A DNA stretch of 64,000 nt from Pigmentiphaga sp. NML030171 (GTDB taxonomy: Bacteria > Pseudomonadota > Gammaproteobacteria > Burkholderiales > Burkholderiaceae_B). Within the stretch, counting starts at the first letter, position 1. Every line of letters begins with the position of its first letter. The stretch is from contig NZ_NINX01000015.1 of the NCBI RefSeq assembly GCF_002188635.1, positions 62,001 through 126,000 on the forward strand, written 5' to 3'. Under the pieces are notes generated by a model. It was not told where the DNA came from, ran no database searches, and worked only from the letters and a program-made list of their open reading frames with translations. Made by a program: the position numbers and the translations under genes. Below, piece by piece: positions 16,082-24,348 of this stretch.

Positions 16082-17533
16082 TCAGAACGGGTAGTGGCGC
16101 GGCGTGGTCTGCACGGTGATCCAGCGCAGTTCGGTGAACTCGTGGATGCCGGCGTTGCCGCCGAAGCGGCCGATGCCGCTGGCCTTGACACCGCCGAACG
16201 GCATCTGCGCCTCGTCGTGCACCGTGGGGCCGTTGACGTGGCAGATGCCCGACTCGATGCGCTTGGCCACTTGCATGGCACGCGCCACGTCGCGCCCGAA
16301 CACGGCCGAGGACAGGCCGTACTCGGTGTCGTTGGCGCTGTTGATGGCGGCCTCGACGCCATCAACCCGCACTACCGCCTTGACCGGCCCGAAGGATTCC
16401 TCGCCGTAGATGCGCATGTCGGGCGTGACGCGGTCCAGGATGGTGGCGGGCATGAGCGTGTTTTCGGCCTTGCCGCCGCACACCAGCACCGCGCCCTTGG
16501 CCAGCGCGTCGTCGATCATGGCGTTGCAGCGTTCGACGGTAGCCATGTCGACCACCGATCCCAGCACCGCGGGCCCCTTGCGCGGATCCTGCAGCGGCAG
16601 CGACTTGGCCTTGGCGCCGAAGCGCGCGACGAATTCGTCGGCGATCTTCTCGTCGACGATGATGCGCTCGGTGGACATGCAGATCTGGCCCGAGTTGGCG
16701 AAGGCGCCGAAGGCGGCGGCGTTGACCGCCGCGTCCAGGTCGGCGTCGTCCAGGATCACCAGCGGCGCCTTGCCGCCCAGCTCGAGCACGACCGGCTTGA
16801 GGTACTTGGCGCAGGTCTGCGCGATGATCTTGCCCACGCGCGTCGAACCGGTGAAGTTCACCCGGCGCACGGCGGGATGCGAGACCGCGGCCTCGACCAC
16901 CGCGCCGGCATCCGCCGGGTCGTTGGTGACGAAGTTGACCACGCCCGCGGGAAAGCCCGCTTCGTTCAAGGCCTCGACGATCAGCCCGTGCGTGGCGGGG
17001 CACAGTTCGGAGCCCTTGAACACGACCGTGTTGCCGCAGGCCAGCGGCACGGCCACCGATCGCACGCCCAGGATCACGGGCGCGTTCCACGGCGCGATGC
17101 CCAGCACCACGCCCGCGCCCTGGCGCACGGCCATGGCCAGGCTGCCTGGCACGTCGGACGGAATGACCTCGCCGCTGATCTGGGTGGTCAGGGCGGCGGC
17201 CTCCTGCAGCATGCCCGCCGCCAGGTGGACGTTGAAGCCGGCCCACATGGCCGATGCCCCGGTCTCGGCGGCCATCGCCTCGATGAAGGCCGGCGCCTTG
17301 GCTTCGAGCGCCTGGGCGGCCTTGAGCAGCAGCGCCCGGCGCTCGCCCGGGCCGGTCTCGCGCCAGCTCGTGAACGCGCGCGCGGCGGCGTCGACCGCCT
17401 TGGTCATGTCCTCGGGGGTGGCGGCCGGCGCCCGGGTCGCGACCGAGCCGTCGAGCGGATTGCGGCGCTCGAAGGTCGCCTTGCCGGAGGCCTCGGCGGA
17501 TTGGCCGTCGATCAGCATGGTCAGGGTTTTCAT
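16082..17533 (-). CDS. NAD(P)-dependent aldehyde dehydrogenase, benzaldehyde/vanillin type
   Basis: A 483-residue aldehyde dehydrogenase. GIAPWNAPVILGVRSVAVPLACGNTVVFKGSE is the cofactor and substrate segment, LELGGKAPLVILDDADLD carries the general-base glutamate, and FANSGQICMSTERIIV carries the catalytic cysteine. PFGGVKASGIGRFGG is near the end. It oxidises an aldehyde to the acid. The upstream gene is a benzoylformate decarboxylase (43-base gap), whose product is benzaldehyde, so benzaldehyde or a ring-substituted form is the likely substrate. The start MKTLTM has AGGAG 7 bases before it. All key residues are present. Confidence 0.9.
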   Translation of the reverse strand: MKTLTMLIDGQSAEASGKATFERRNPLDGSVATRAPAATPEDMTKAVDAAARAFTSWRETGPGERRALLLKAAQALEAKAPAFIEAMAAETGASAMWAGFNVHLAAGMLQEAAALTTQISGEVIPSDVPGSLAMAVRQGAGVVLGIAPWNAPVILGVRSVAVPLACGNTVVFKGSELCPATHGLIVEALNEAGFPAGVVNFVTNDPADAGAVVEAAVSHPAVRRVNFTGSTRVGKIIAQTCAKYLKPVVLELGGKAPLVILDDADLDAAVNAAAFGAFANSGQICMSTERIIVDEKIADEFVARFGAKAKSLPLQDPRKGPAVLGSVVDMATVERCNAMIDDALAKGAVLVCGGKAENTLMPATILDRVTPDMRIYGEESFGPVKAVVRVDGVEAAINSANDTEYGLSSAVFGRDVARAMQVAKRIESGICHVNGPTVHDEAQMPFGGVKASGIGRFGGNAGIHEFTELRWITVQTTPRHYPF

Positions 17534-17576
17534 GTCAGTCTCCTGCTCTGGAAGAATGGGGATAGTGACGGCGGAA

Positions 17577-19145
17577 TCAGGCGATTTCCACGTCCACCAG
17601 GATGGGCACCGGCGATGCCAGCGCTTCGCGCAGCACACCGGCCAGCTTGGCGGGGTCCGACACCCGGATACCCTGGCAGGCATGCCCGCGCGCCAGCGAC
17701 ACGAAGTCGAGATCGGGCAGGTCGGTGCCGGCAAGCGGGTCTTCGGGCTTGAAGCCGAAGGTCGGGGCGAACTCCGTCAGGGCAGCATAGCGCCGGTTGT
17801 TCAGGATCACGAAGGTGATCGGCAGCTTGAGCTGCGCCGCGGTCCACAGCGCCTGGATGGAGTACATGCTGGAGCCGTCTCCGATCAGACCGATGACCTT
17901 GCTTTGCGGCTTGGCCAGCGCGACGCCCACGGCGGCCGGCATGCTGTAGCCCAGGCCGCCGCTGCACATGGTGTAGAAGGTCTCGCTTTGCAGCATGGGC
18001 AGGTACTTGTGCATGACCGGCCGCGCGCTGGGCGACTCCTCGACCACGATGGAAGCGGGATCGCGCACCTCGGCCAATGTCTGCAGCACGTAGGCCACCG
18101 ACATGGGCGAGGACGGCTCGGCGCGCGGCAGCGGCGCCCGCGGGGCGGGCAGTTCGCGCGCCGGCGGCGAAGCCCGCGCCAGCAGTTCGCGCACGCCCAG
18201 GCTGATGCTGCCCACCGCCGCGGTGCCCACCGGCGCCCAGGCCGCGACCTGCGGATCGTCGGTGAGCTGGACCAGCTTCGCGCCGGGCGGCAGGTGCGGC
18301 CCGAAGCCTTCGACGTGATAGGTGAAGGCCGGCGCGCCGATCACGAAGATGCAGTCGTAGCCACCCAGCATCGAGACGATCTTCTCGCGGATGGCGGGCA
18401 GGAAGCCCATGAACTGGCGATGGTCCTCGGGGAAGCCGCAACGGCCCGACATGGGCGCGACCCACACGCCCGCCTTGTGGCGCTCGGCCAGTTGCACCAC
18501 GTCGTCCCAGGCGCCGTCGCGGTCGACGGAGGCGCCGATGACGAAGGCCGGACGCCGCGCAGCGTCCAGCGCGCCGGCGATCTCGGCCATGACGTCGGGA
18601 TCGGGCCGCAGCAGCTTGCCGACGCGACGCGCCTGGACCGGCTCGCACTCGCGCGACCAGTCGTCCGCGGGCACCGAGATCAGCACCGGACCGCAGGGCG
18701 GCTGCATGGCGATGTAGTAGCCGCGCGCGATCGCCAGTGGAACGTCCTCGGCCCGCGCCGGCTCACAGCTCCACTTCACGTAGGGCTTGGGCAGCTCGGT
18801 GGCCTGCGCCGAATGCAGGAAGGGATCGAAGGGCAGGATGGAGCGCGACTGCTGGCCGGCGGTGATGACCAGCGGCGTGCGGTTCTTGTAGGCGGTGAAG
18901 ATGGTGCCCATGGCGTTGCCCACGCCGGCCGCCGAATGCAGGTTGATGAACGAGGCGTTGCGGCGCGCCTGCGCGTAGCCGTCGGCCATGGCGACCACCA
19001 CGCCCTCGTGCAGCCCCAGCACGTAGTCGAAGTCGCTGGGGAAGTCCAGGAAGAGCGGCAGCTCGGTGGATCCCGGGTTGCCGAAGATGGTGGTCATGTC
19101 GAAGGCGCGCAGCAGGTCGAGCACGGCTTCGCGGACGGTGGTCAT
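17577..19145 (-). CDS. mdlC: Benzoylformate decarboxylase (thiamine diphosphate enzyme)
   Basis: A 522-residue ThDP enzyme that decarboxylates benzoylformate to benzaldehyde. Active-site positions match the Pseudomonas enzyme in number: Ser26 in GNPGSTELP, Glu47 in LGLHEGVV and His70 in INLHSAAG. A further histidine in FTYHVEG (His277) sits where the second catalytic histidine is expected. GDGSSMYSIQALWTA is the ThDP/Mg2+ motif. It is the first gene of an operon with an aldehyde dehydrogenase and a TctC receptor. A divergent LysR gene is 131 bases away. No mandelate racemase or dehydrogenase is in the window, so the pathway may begin at the oxo acid. A related phenylpyruvate or oxalyl-type decarboxylase is less likely given the residue match. 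Confidence 0.87.
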   Translation of the reverse strand: MTTVREAVLDLLRAFDMTTIFGNPGSTELPLFLDFPSDFDYVLGLHEGVVVAMADGYAQARRNASFINLHSAAGVGNAMGTIFTAYKNRTPLVITAGQQSRSILPFDPFLHSAQATELPKPYVKWSCEPARAEDVPLAIARGYYIAMQPPCGPVLISVPADDWSRECEPVQARRVGKLLRPDPDVMAEIAGALDAARRPAFVIGASVDRDGAWDDVVQLAERHKAGVWVAPMSGRCGFPEDHRQFMGFLPAIREKIVSMLGGYDCIFVIGAPAFTYHVEGFGPHLPPGAKLVQLTDDPQVAAWAPVGTAAVGSISLGVRELLARASPPARELPAPRAPLPRAEPSSPMSVAYVLQTLAEVRDPASIVVEESPSARPVMHKYLPMLQSETFYTMCSGGLGYSMPAAVGVALAKPQSKVIGLIGDGSSMYSIQALWTAAQLKLPITFVILNNRRYAALTEFAPTFGFKPEDPLAGTDLPDLDFVSLARGHACQGIRVSDPAKLAGVLREALASPVPILVDVEIA

Positions 19146-19214
19146 GGGTCTCGTCTCCGCGGTGTGATGGTGTGCGGGCCGGGGTCCGTTTCCTGAGCCC
19201 GGCGAATCCCGAGA

Positions 19215-19261
19215 GTATGGCCAGCATACCCTTGCCTGAACATTGCTTTTTCAGGAAAAAG
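19215..19261. promoter_or_regulatory. Two palindromes in the LysR/benzoylformate decarboxylase divergent promoter
   Basis: GTATG-GCCAG-CATAC (19215-19229) contains a T-N11-A core, the classic LysR box. CTTTTTC-AG-GAAAAAG (19246-19261) is a perfect 7-bp-arm palindrome ending 15 bases before the LysR start codon. The first is probably the recognition site and the second an autoregulation or activation site; this assignment is inference. Confidence 0.55.
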
Positions 19262-19276
19262 TCATTACCTTTTGGC

Positions 19277-20188
19277 ATGACTTTCGACATACGCCAACTC
19301 AACGCCTTCCTGGCCGTGGTCCAGCACGGAACGCTGGGCCGGGCGGCGCAAAGGCTGAACATCACCCAGCCCGCCCTGAGCCGCACCATCCGCCGGCTGG
19401 AAGAACAGATCGGCGCCCCGCTGTTCGAGCGCTATGCGACCGGCATGATGCTGACCAGCTTCGGCCAGGCGCTGCTCCCCCACGCCACCCTGCTACAGCG
19501 CGAAGCGGAACAGGCCACCGAGGAAATCGACGCGCTGCGCGGCCTCTCGCGCGGCACCATACGCGTCGGCGCGGTGGCCAGCGCGGTCAGCCTCGTGCTG
19601 CCCATGGCCATCGGACGCGTGCTGGCCCAATGGCCGAACCTGCAGGTCCATCTGCTCGAGGGCGTGGGCGACCTGCTGACCGACGCGCTGCTGACTCACG
19701 ACATCGATCTCGCCATAGGCGTGTCGATGCCGGACACGGCGGACATCTGCGTGATCCCCGACTGCGAATGGCACGACACCAGCCAGATCATTGCCGCGTC
19801 CACGCATCCGCTGCGCAGGCGCGCCCGGCTGCGCCTGGAAGACACGCAAGGCCACAAATGGGTGCTGCCGCCGCGCGGCACGGCGCCGTTCGACGAACTC
19901 ATGCACCTGTTCGCCTCGCGCGGCCTGCCCCCGCCCGACATCGTGGTGGAGACGCGCTCCATCATCGCCATCAAGAGCATGGTGGCCCACGCCGGCTTCC
20001 TGAGCTGGATGCCTCACCCCATGTTCGAGGCCGAGCGCGGCGCGGGGCTGGCCGACACCCTGCCCATTCCCGGCGCGGCCCTGCAACGCCGGCTGATGGT
20101 GTTCCGCCGCACCAAGGGCATTCTTCCCCAGCCGGCCGTCAAGCTGCTGGACGAACTGCGGCTGATGTGGGCGTCTCCTACCCGCTGA
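19277..20188 (+). CDS. LysR-family transcriptional regulator
   Basis: A 303-residue regulator with the N-terminal helix-turn-helix in IRQLNAFLAVVQHGTLGRAAQRLNITQPALSRTIRRLEEQIG and a C-terminal periplasmic-binding-protein-like effector domain starting near residue 90 (GTIRVGAVASAVSLVLP). The start MTFDIRQLN is set by the family N-terminus; upstream in-frame ATGs would lie in the promoter palindromes. It is divergent from the decarboxylase operon and presumably activates it in response to the aromatic acid. Its 3' end overlaps the convergent glcF by 11 bases. Confidence 0.9.
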   Translation: MTFDIRQLNAFLAVVQHGTLGRAAQRLNITQPALSRTIRRLEEQIGAPLFERYATGMMLTSFGQALLPHATLLQREAEQATEEIDALRGLSRGTIRVGAVASAVSLVLPMAIGRVLAQWPNLQVHLLEGVGDLLTDALLTHDIDLAIGVSMPDTADICVIPDCEWHDTSQIIAASTHPLRRRARLRLEDTQGHKWVLPPRGTAPFDELMHLFASRGLPPPDIVVETRSIIAIKSMVAHAGFLSWMPHPMFEAERGAGLADTLPIPGAALQRRLMVFRRTKGILPQPAVKLLDELRLMWASPTR

Positions 20189-21419
20189 CGCGCTTGCCGG
20201 CCAGCGCGGCGTCGACCGCTTCTATCCAGTGCACGACCGGGGTGTCCGTGCCGGCCTGCAGATGCGCCAGGCAGCCGATGTTCGCGGACAGGATGAGATC
20301 GGGGCCGGCCCTGCCCAGCTCGGCGAGCTTGCGGTCGCGCAGCTCACCGGCGATCTCGGGCTGCAGCACCGAGTAGGTTCCCGCCGATCCGCAGCACAGG
20401 TGGCTTTCCGAGAACGGCTGGAGCGCGAAGCCCAGGTCCGCCAGCAGGCGCTCGACCAGCGGCCTCAGGCCCTGCCAATGCTGGAGCGTGCACGGCGGAT
20501 GGAAGACCGGCCGCGCGGCCAGCCGGCCGGCCAACCGCGGAGCCAGCTCGCCCGCGTGCGGCGCCAGCACCTCGGCGATGTCGCGCACCATGCCCGACAC
20601 CCGCGCCGCCCGGCCGGCATAGGCCGGATCGTCGCGCAGGTGGTGCGCGTACTCGCGCACGGTGGCGCCGCAGCCCGAGGCATTCATCACGATGGCCTCG
20701 ATGCGGCCCGCTTCGATGTCGGGCCACCAGGCATCGACATTGGCGCGCATCTGCGCCAGCGCCGCCGCCTGCTGGTTCAGGTGGAAGCGCGCCGCGCCGC
20801 AGCAGCCCGAACCCGGCGCGACCGAGGCCGAGATCCCCACGGCATCGAGCACGCGCAGGGTGGCCGCGTCGATGGCCGGCATCATGGAAGGCTGCACGCA
20901 GCCCGCCAGCATCAGCACCTGGCGCTCATGGCGGCGCCGCGGCACCTGGCCCGCCGGCCGCCGCGGCGGCACCTTGGCCGCCAGCGCGGACGGCAGCAAG
21001 GGGCGCAGCGCCTGCCCCAGCCTCATGGCCAGCCCGAAGGCCGGCGTAGCCAGCGTCCTGCCCAGCACCGCGCGCTTGAGCTGGTCGCCGGGCGCCCTTT
21101 CCACGCGCGTCTCGACCATCCTGCGGCCGATGTCGATCAATTGCCCGTATTCCACGCCGGACGGACAGGTCGTCTCGCAATTGCGGCAGGTCAGGCAGCG
21201 ATCCAGGTGCAACTGGGTGCTGGCCGTGACCTCGCCCCCCTCAAGCATCTGCTTGATCAGGTAGATGCGGCCGCGCGGGCTGTCCAGTTCGTCGCCCAGT
21301 ACCTGGTAAGTGGGACAGGTCGCGGTACAGAATCCGCAATGCACGCACTTGCGCAGGATGGCCTCGGCCTGCCTGCCATCGGGGGTGTCCTTGATCGACT
21401 CCGTCAGCCGTGTCTGCAT
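20178..21419 (-). CDS. glcF: Glycolate oxidase iron-sulfur subunit
   Basis: A 413-residue protein with two N-terminal 4Fe-4S motifs (CVHCGFCTATCPTY at about residue 25 and CLTCRNCETTCPSG at about 75) and two C-terminal CCG-type domains (GSGCCGAARFH and ESHLCCGSAGTYS). It passes electrons from the flavin subunits of glycolate oxidase to the quinone pool. It is the last gene of glcD-glcE-glcF, 18 bases after glcE. The regulator glcC and malate synthase glcB are not adjacent. Confidence 0.93.
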   Translation of the reverse strand: MQTRLTESIKDTPDGRQAEAILRKCVHCGFCTATCPTYQVLGDELDSPRGRIYLIKQMLEGGEVTASTQLHLDRCLTCRNCETTCPSGVEYGQLIDIGRRMVETRVERAPGDQLKRAVLGRTLATPAFGLAMRLGQALRPLLPSALAAKVPPRRPAGQVPRRRHERQVLMLAGCVQPSMMPAIDAATLRVLDAVGISASVAPGSGCCGAARFHLNQQAAALAQMRANVDAWWPDIEAGRIEAIVMNASGCGATVREYAHHLRDDPAYAGRAARVSGMVRDIAEVLAPHAGELAPRLAGRLAARPVFHPPCTLQHWQGLRPLVERLLADLGFALQPFSESHLCCGSAGTYSVLQPEIAGELRDRKLAELGRAGPDLILSANIGCLAHLQAGTDTPVVHWIEAVDAALAGKRVSG

Positions 21420-21437
21420 GGAATGGGTGGTTCGTGT

Positions 21438-22511
21438 CTAGAGGTCGGGATACATGCGGCCGGGATTGAACACCCCTTCCGGATCGAATTCGTTCTTCAG
21501 GCGCCGATGGATGGCGGCCACGGGCGTCGACAGCGGATGGAACACGCCCGACGCCCGCGCCTCGTCCACCGATGCGGCGCGAAACAACGTGGCATGCCCA
21601 CCCGCCAGCGCGGCCGCCTGGCGCACGCGCTGCGCCGGCACGGGCCCGCTCAGCCATCGCTGCGCGCCGCCCCATTCGATCAGCGTGGGCCCCAGGCCCA
21701 GCGGCCGGGTCACCGACGGCAGCGACAGGCGCCACAGCGAGCGCACGGCCAGGAAGGGATGCGTATGGTCGCGCAGCGACCGCCACCATGCCTGGGCCTC
21801 TTCGTCCGGCAACGCCTCGCCGCCCAGCGCCGCGCGTGCCGCCGCGATCGCGGCCTGGGCGCCCGACAGCCGGACGGTCAGGCATCCGCCGCACCAGGCC
21901 GTGGCGCTGACCGGCAACGCCTGGCCGCCCCAGGCATTCATCCGGCGCAGCGCCGTCGCCTCGTCCATCTCAAAACGCAGCGTGGTCTCGCAGGCGGGCC
22001 GGGGCAGCACCTTCAGCGACACCTCCAGGATCGCGCCCAGCGTACCCAGCGAACCGGCCACGAGGCGGGACACGTCATAACCCGCCACGTTCTTCATGAC
22101 CTCGCCGCCGAAACGCAGCACGCGCCCCTGGGCATCCAGCAGGCGCACGCCCAGCACGAAATCGCCGACCGAACCGGCGCTGGCCCGGCGTGGTCCGGCC
22201 AGCGCCGTCGCGATGCAGCCGCCCAGCGTGGCGCCGGCCGAGAAATGCGGCGGCTCGAAGGCCAGCATCTGGCCCTGCTCCGCCAGCATTTCCTCGACTT
22301 GAGCAAGGGGCGTACCCGCCCGGGCGCTCAGCACCAGCTCGCTGGGCTGGTAGTCGATGACACCCGCGTAGGGCGACAGGTCGAGCACGGCATCGTGGTC
22401 CACCGGCAGCCCGTAGAAGCCCTTGGTGCCGCCGCCGCGGATGTACAGCGACTTGCGGCCCACATGGGCCATCAGCACGCGGGCGCGAAGATCGGATAAC
22501 AGAACGTCCAT
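21438..22511 (-). CDS. glcE: Glycolate oxidase FAD-binding subunit
   Basis: A 357-residue FAD-linked oxidase, shorter than GlcD as in the family. The PCMH-type flavin domain is seen in LYIRGGGTKGFYG, VLSARAGTPLAQVEEMLAEQGQ and FEPPHFSAGATLGGCIATALAGPRRASAGSVGDFVLGV, with GGEVMKNVAGYDVSRL following. It pairs with GlcD and GlcF to oxidise glycolate to glyoxylate. The start is 9 bases after the glcD stop. Confidence 0.92.
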   Translation of the reverse strand: MDVLLSDLRARVLMAHVGRKSLYIRGGGTKGFYGLPVDHDAVLDLSPYAGVIDYQPSELVLSARAGTPLAQVEEMLAEQGQMLAFEPPHFSAGATLGGCIATALAGPRRASAGSVGDFVLGVRLLDAQGRVLRFGGEVMKNVAGYDVSRLVAGSLGTLGAILEVSLKVLPRPACETTLRFEMDEATALRRMNAWGGQALPVSATAWCGGCLTVRLSGAQAAIAAARAALGGEALPDEEAQAWWRSLRDHTHPFLAVRSLWRLSLPSVTRPLGLGPTLIEWGGAQRWLSGPVPAQRVRQAAALAGGHATLFRAASVDEARASGVFHPLSTPVAAIHRRLKNEFDPEGVFNPGRMYPDL

Positions 22512-22520
22512 GGCCGGGAA

Positions 22521-24017
22521 TCAGAAGCGGGGGATCTCGGGAAAGCGGATGGCATCGCGGTGCACGTGCCGGCGTCCGTATTCGTTGCACCGGGCCAGCG
22601 TCGGGATGGCCTTGCCCGGATTGAGCAGGCCGGTCGCGTCGAAGGCGTGCTTGATGCCGAAGAAGACGTCCAGCTCCTCGCGCGCGAACTGCACGCACAT
22701 CTGGTCGATCTTCTCGGCCCCCACCCCATGCTCGCCGGTGATCGTGCCGCCGACCTCCACGCACAGCTCCAGGATCTCGGCGCCGAATTGCTCGGCCCGC
22801 TCGACCTCGTCGATGTCGTTGGCATCGAACAGGATCAGCGGATGCAGGTTGCCGTCGCCCGCATGGAACACATTCGCGCAGCGCAGGCCGTACTTGTGCT
22901 CCATCTCGGCGATGGCCGACAGCACGCGCCCCAGGCAGCGGCGCGGGATGGTCCCGTCCATGCAGTAGTAGTCGGGAGAAATCCGCCCCGCCGCCGGAAA
23001 GGCATTCTTGCGGCCGGCCCAGAACAGCAGCCGCTCGGCCTCGGAACCGGAAACCTGCAGGCGCGTCGCGCCGCACTGGGCGAACAGCGCCTCGATCCGG
23101 CAGATCTCGTCGGCCACTTCCTCTTCGGTGCCGTCCGATTCGCACAGCAGGATGGCCTCGGCATCGAGGTCGTAGCCCGCGCACACGAAGGGTTCCACCA
23201 TGTGCACGGCGCGCCGGTCCATCATTTCGAGTCCGGCGGGAATGATGCCGGCCGCGATGACCCGGGCGACGGCATCGCCGGCCGCCTCGACCGACGCGAA
23301 ACTCGCCATGACCACCCGCGCCACGGCCGGACGCGGGATGAGCTTGACCGTGACCTCGGTCACGATGCCCAGCATGCCCTCGGAGCCGATGATGATGGAC
23401 AGCAGGTCCAGGCCGGGCTCGTCCAGCGCCGACGAGCCGAGCTCCAGCACCTCGCCGTCCATCGTGACCACGCGCGCCGCCAGCACGTTGTGCACCGTCA
23501 GGCCGTATTTCAGGCAATGCACGCCGCCCGAGTTCTCGGCCACGTTGCCGCCTATGGTGCAGGCGATCTGGCTGGAGGGATCGGGCGCGTAGTAGAGCCC
23601 GTGGGGCGCGGCGGCCTCGGAGATGGCCAGGTTGCGCACGCCCGGCTGCACCACCGCCAGGCGCGCCTCGGGGTCGACATGGACGATGCGGTTGAACTTC
23701 GCCAGGCCCAGCAGCACACCCTCGGCATGCGGCGTCGCGCCGCCCGACAACCCGGTGCCCGCGCCGCGCGCCACCACCGGCACGCCCATCCGCTTGCACA
23801 ACCGCAGGACCTGCCGCACCTGCTCCTCGGTCTCCGGCAGCACCACGACCATGGGCAACTGGCGGAACAGCGACAGTCCGTCGCATTCGTAGGGACGCGT
23901 GTCCTCTTCCCTGAACAGCACACAGTAGTTGGGAAGCACAGCGCGCAATGCCTGCACCACCTCTACCTGGCGCTCGGCCGCGATCGGGTCCAGCCCGATT
24001 TCTGTTGGGGCGTTCAT
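22521..24017 (-). CDS. glcD: Glycolate oxidase subunit GlcD
   Basis: A 498-residue flavoprotein. The FAD domain contains PVVARGAGTGLSGGATPHAEGVLLGLAKFNRIV and DPSSQIACTIGGNVAENSGGVHCLKYG; the C-terminal FAD-oxidase domain contains FHAGDGNLHPLILFD, GGTITGEHGVGAEK and ATGLLNPGKAIP. The start MNAPTEIG (24017) has GGAG 7 bases before it; an ATG at 24023 is an alternative. It is the first gene of glcDEF. The 265-bp palindromic element lies immediately upstream, so transcription entering from the upstream oxidase gene must pass it. Confidence 0.93.
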   Translation of the reverse strand: MNAPTEIGLDPIAAERQVEVVQALRAVLPNYCVLFREEDTRPYECDGLSLFRQLPMVVVLPETEEQVRQVLRLCKRMGVPVVARGAGTGLSGGATPHAEGVLLGLAKFNRIVHVDPEARLAVVQPGVRNLAISEAAAPHGLYYAPDPSSQIACTIGGNVAENSGGVHCLKYGLTVHNVLAARVVTMDGEVLELGSSALDEPGLDLLSIIIGSEGMLGIVTEVTVKLIPRPAVARVVMASFASVEAAGDAVARVIAAGIIPAGLEMMDRRAVHMVEPFVCAGYDLDAEAILLCESDGTEEEVADEICRIEALFAQCGATRLQVSGSEAERLLFWAGRKNAFPAAGRISPDYYCMDGTIPRRCLGRVLSAIAEMEHKYGLRCANVFHAGDGNLHPLILFDANDIDEVERAEQFGAEILELCVEVGGTITGEHGVGAEKIDQMCVQFAREELDVFFGIKHAFDATGLLNPGKAIPTLARCNEYGRRHVHRDAIRFPEIPRF

Positions 24018-24082
24018 GCACATCTCCAGTAACTTCTGAAGATAGCGTGCCCCCGCTTTCCCCAATAGTGGTATTACCCCCC

Positions 24083-24347
24083 GGGAAGCCCACCCCCTAC
24101 CCGCTACGCGGGCCCCCTCAAGGGGGCGATGCGGGTGGACCGGCGGAGCCGGATCCACCGCATCCTGGGTCTAGTACCTGTTTCTTGAGGGGTGGCACCG
24201 GTGCTATCGCTGGCCGCCAGCGATAGCACCGATGATTCGGTCCAAGATAACCTCCCTAGACCCAGGAAACCGCGGATCTGGCTTTGCCAGTCCGCCGGTT
24301 TCGCCCCCTTGAGGGGGCGCCCGAAGGGCGTAGGGGGTGGGCTTCCC
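24083..24347. repeat. 265-bp imperfect palindrome of two 92-bp three-hairpin units
   Basis: This fills most of the 331-bp gene-free gap 24018-24348. Left unit 24083-24174 and right unit 24256-24347 are inverted copies, both 92 bp. A perfect 15-bp-arm palindrome (GGTGCTATCGCTGGC, one base, its complement; 24200-24230) lies at the exact centre, base 24215. Each unit has a GGGAAGCCCACCCCCTAC end, a 5-bp hairpin with a 3-base loop, the CCCCCTCAAGGGGG hairpin, a long stem and CCTGGGTCTAG. The units differ at 17 positions: 14 form seven base pairs changed on both sides and 3 are in loops. No protein is encoded. Other copies: 1619-1701 and, in part, 582-609. Confidence 0.88.
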
Positions 24348-24348
24348 C

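Noticed and set aside
24083-24347. Insertion sequence or MITE with target duplication
   Set aside because: No transposase frame is present, and no clear direct duplication flanks the 265-bp element; a REP-like repeat pair fits better, though a mobile origin is not excluded.
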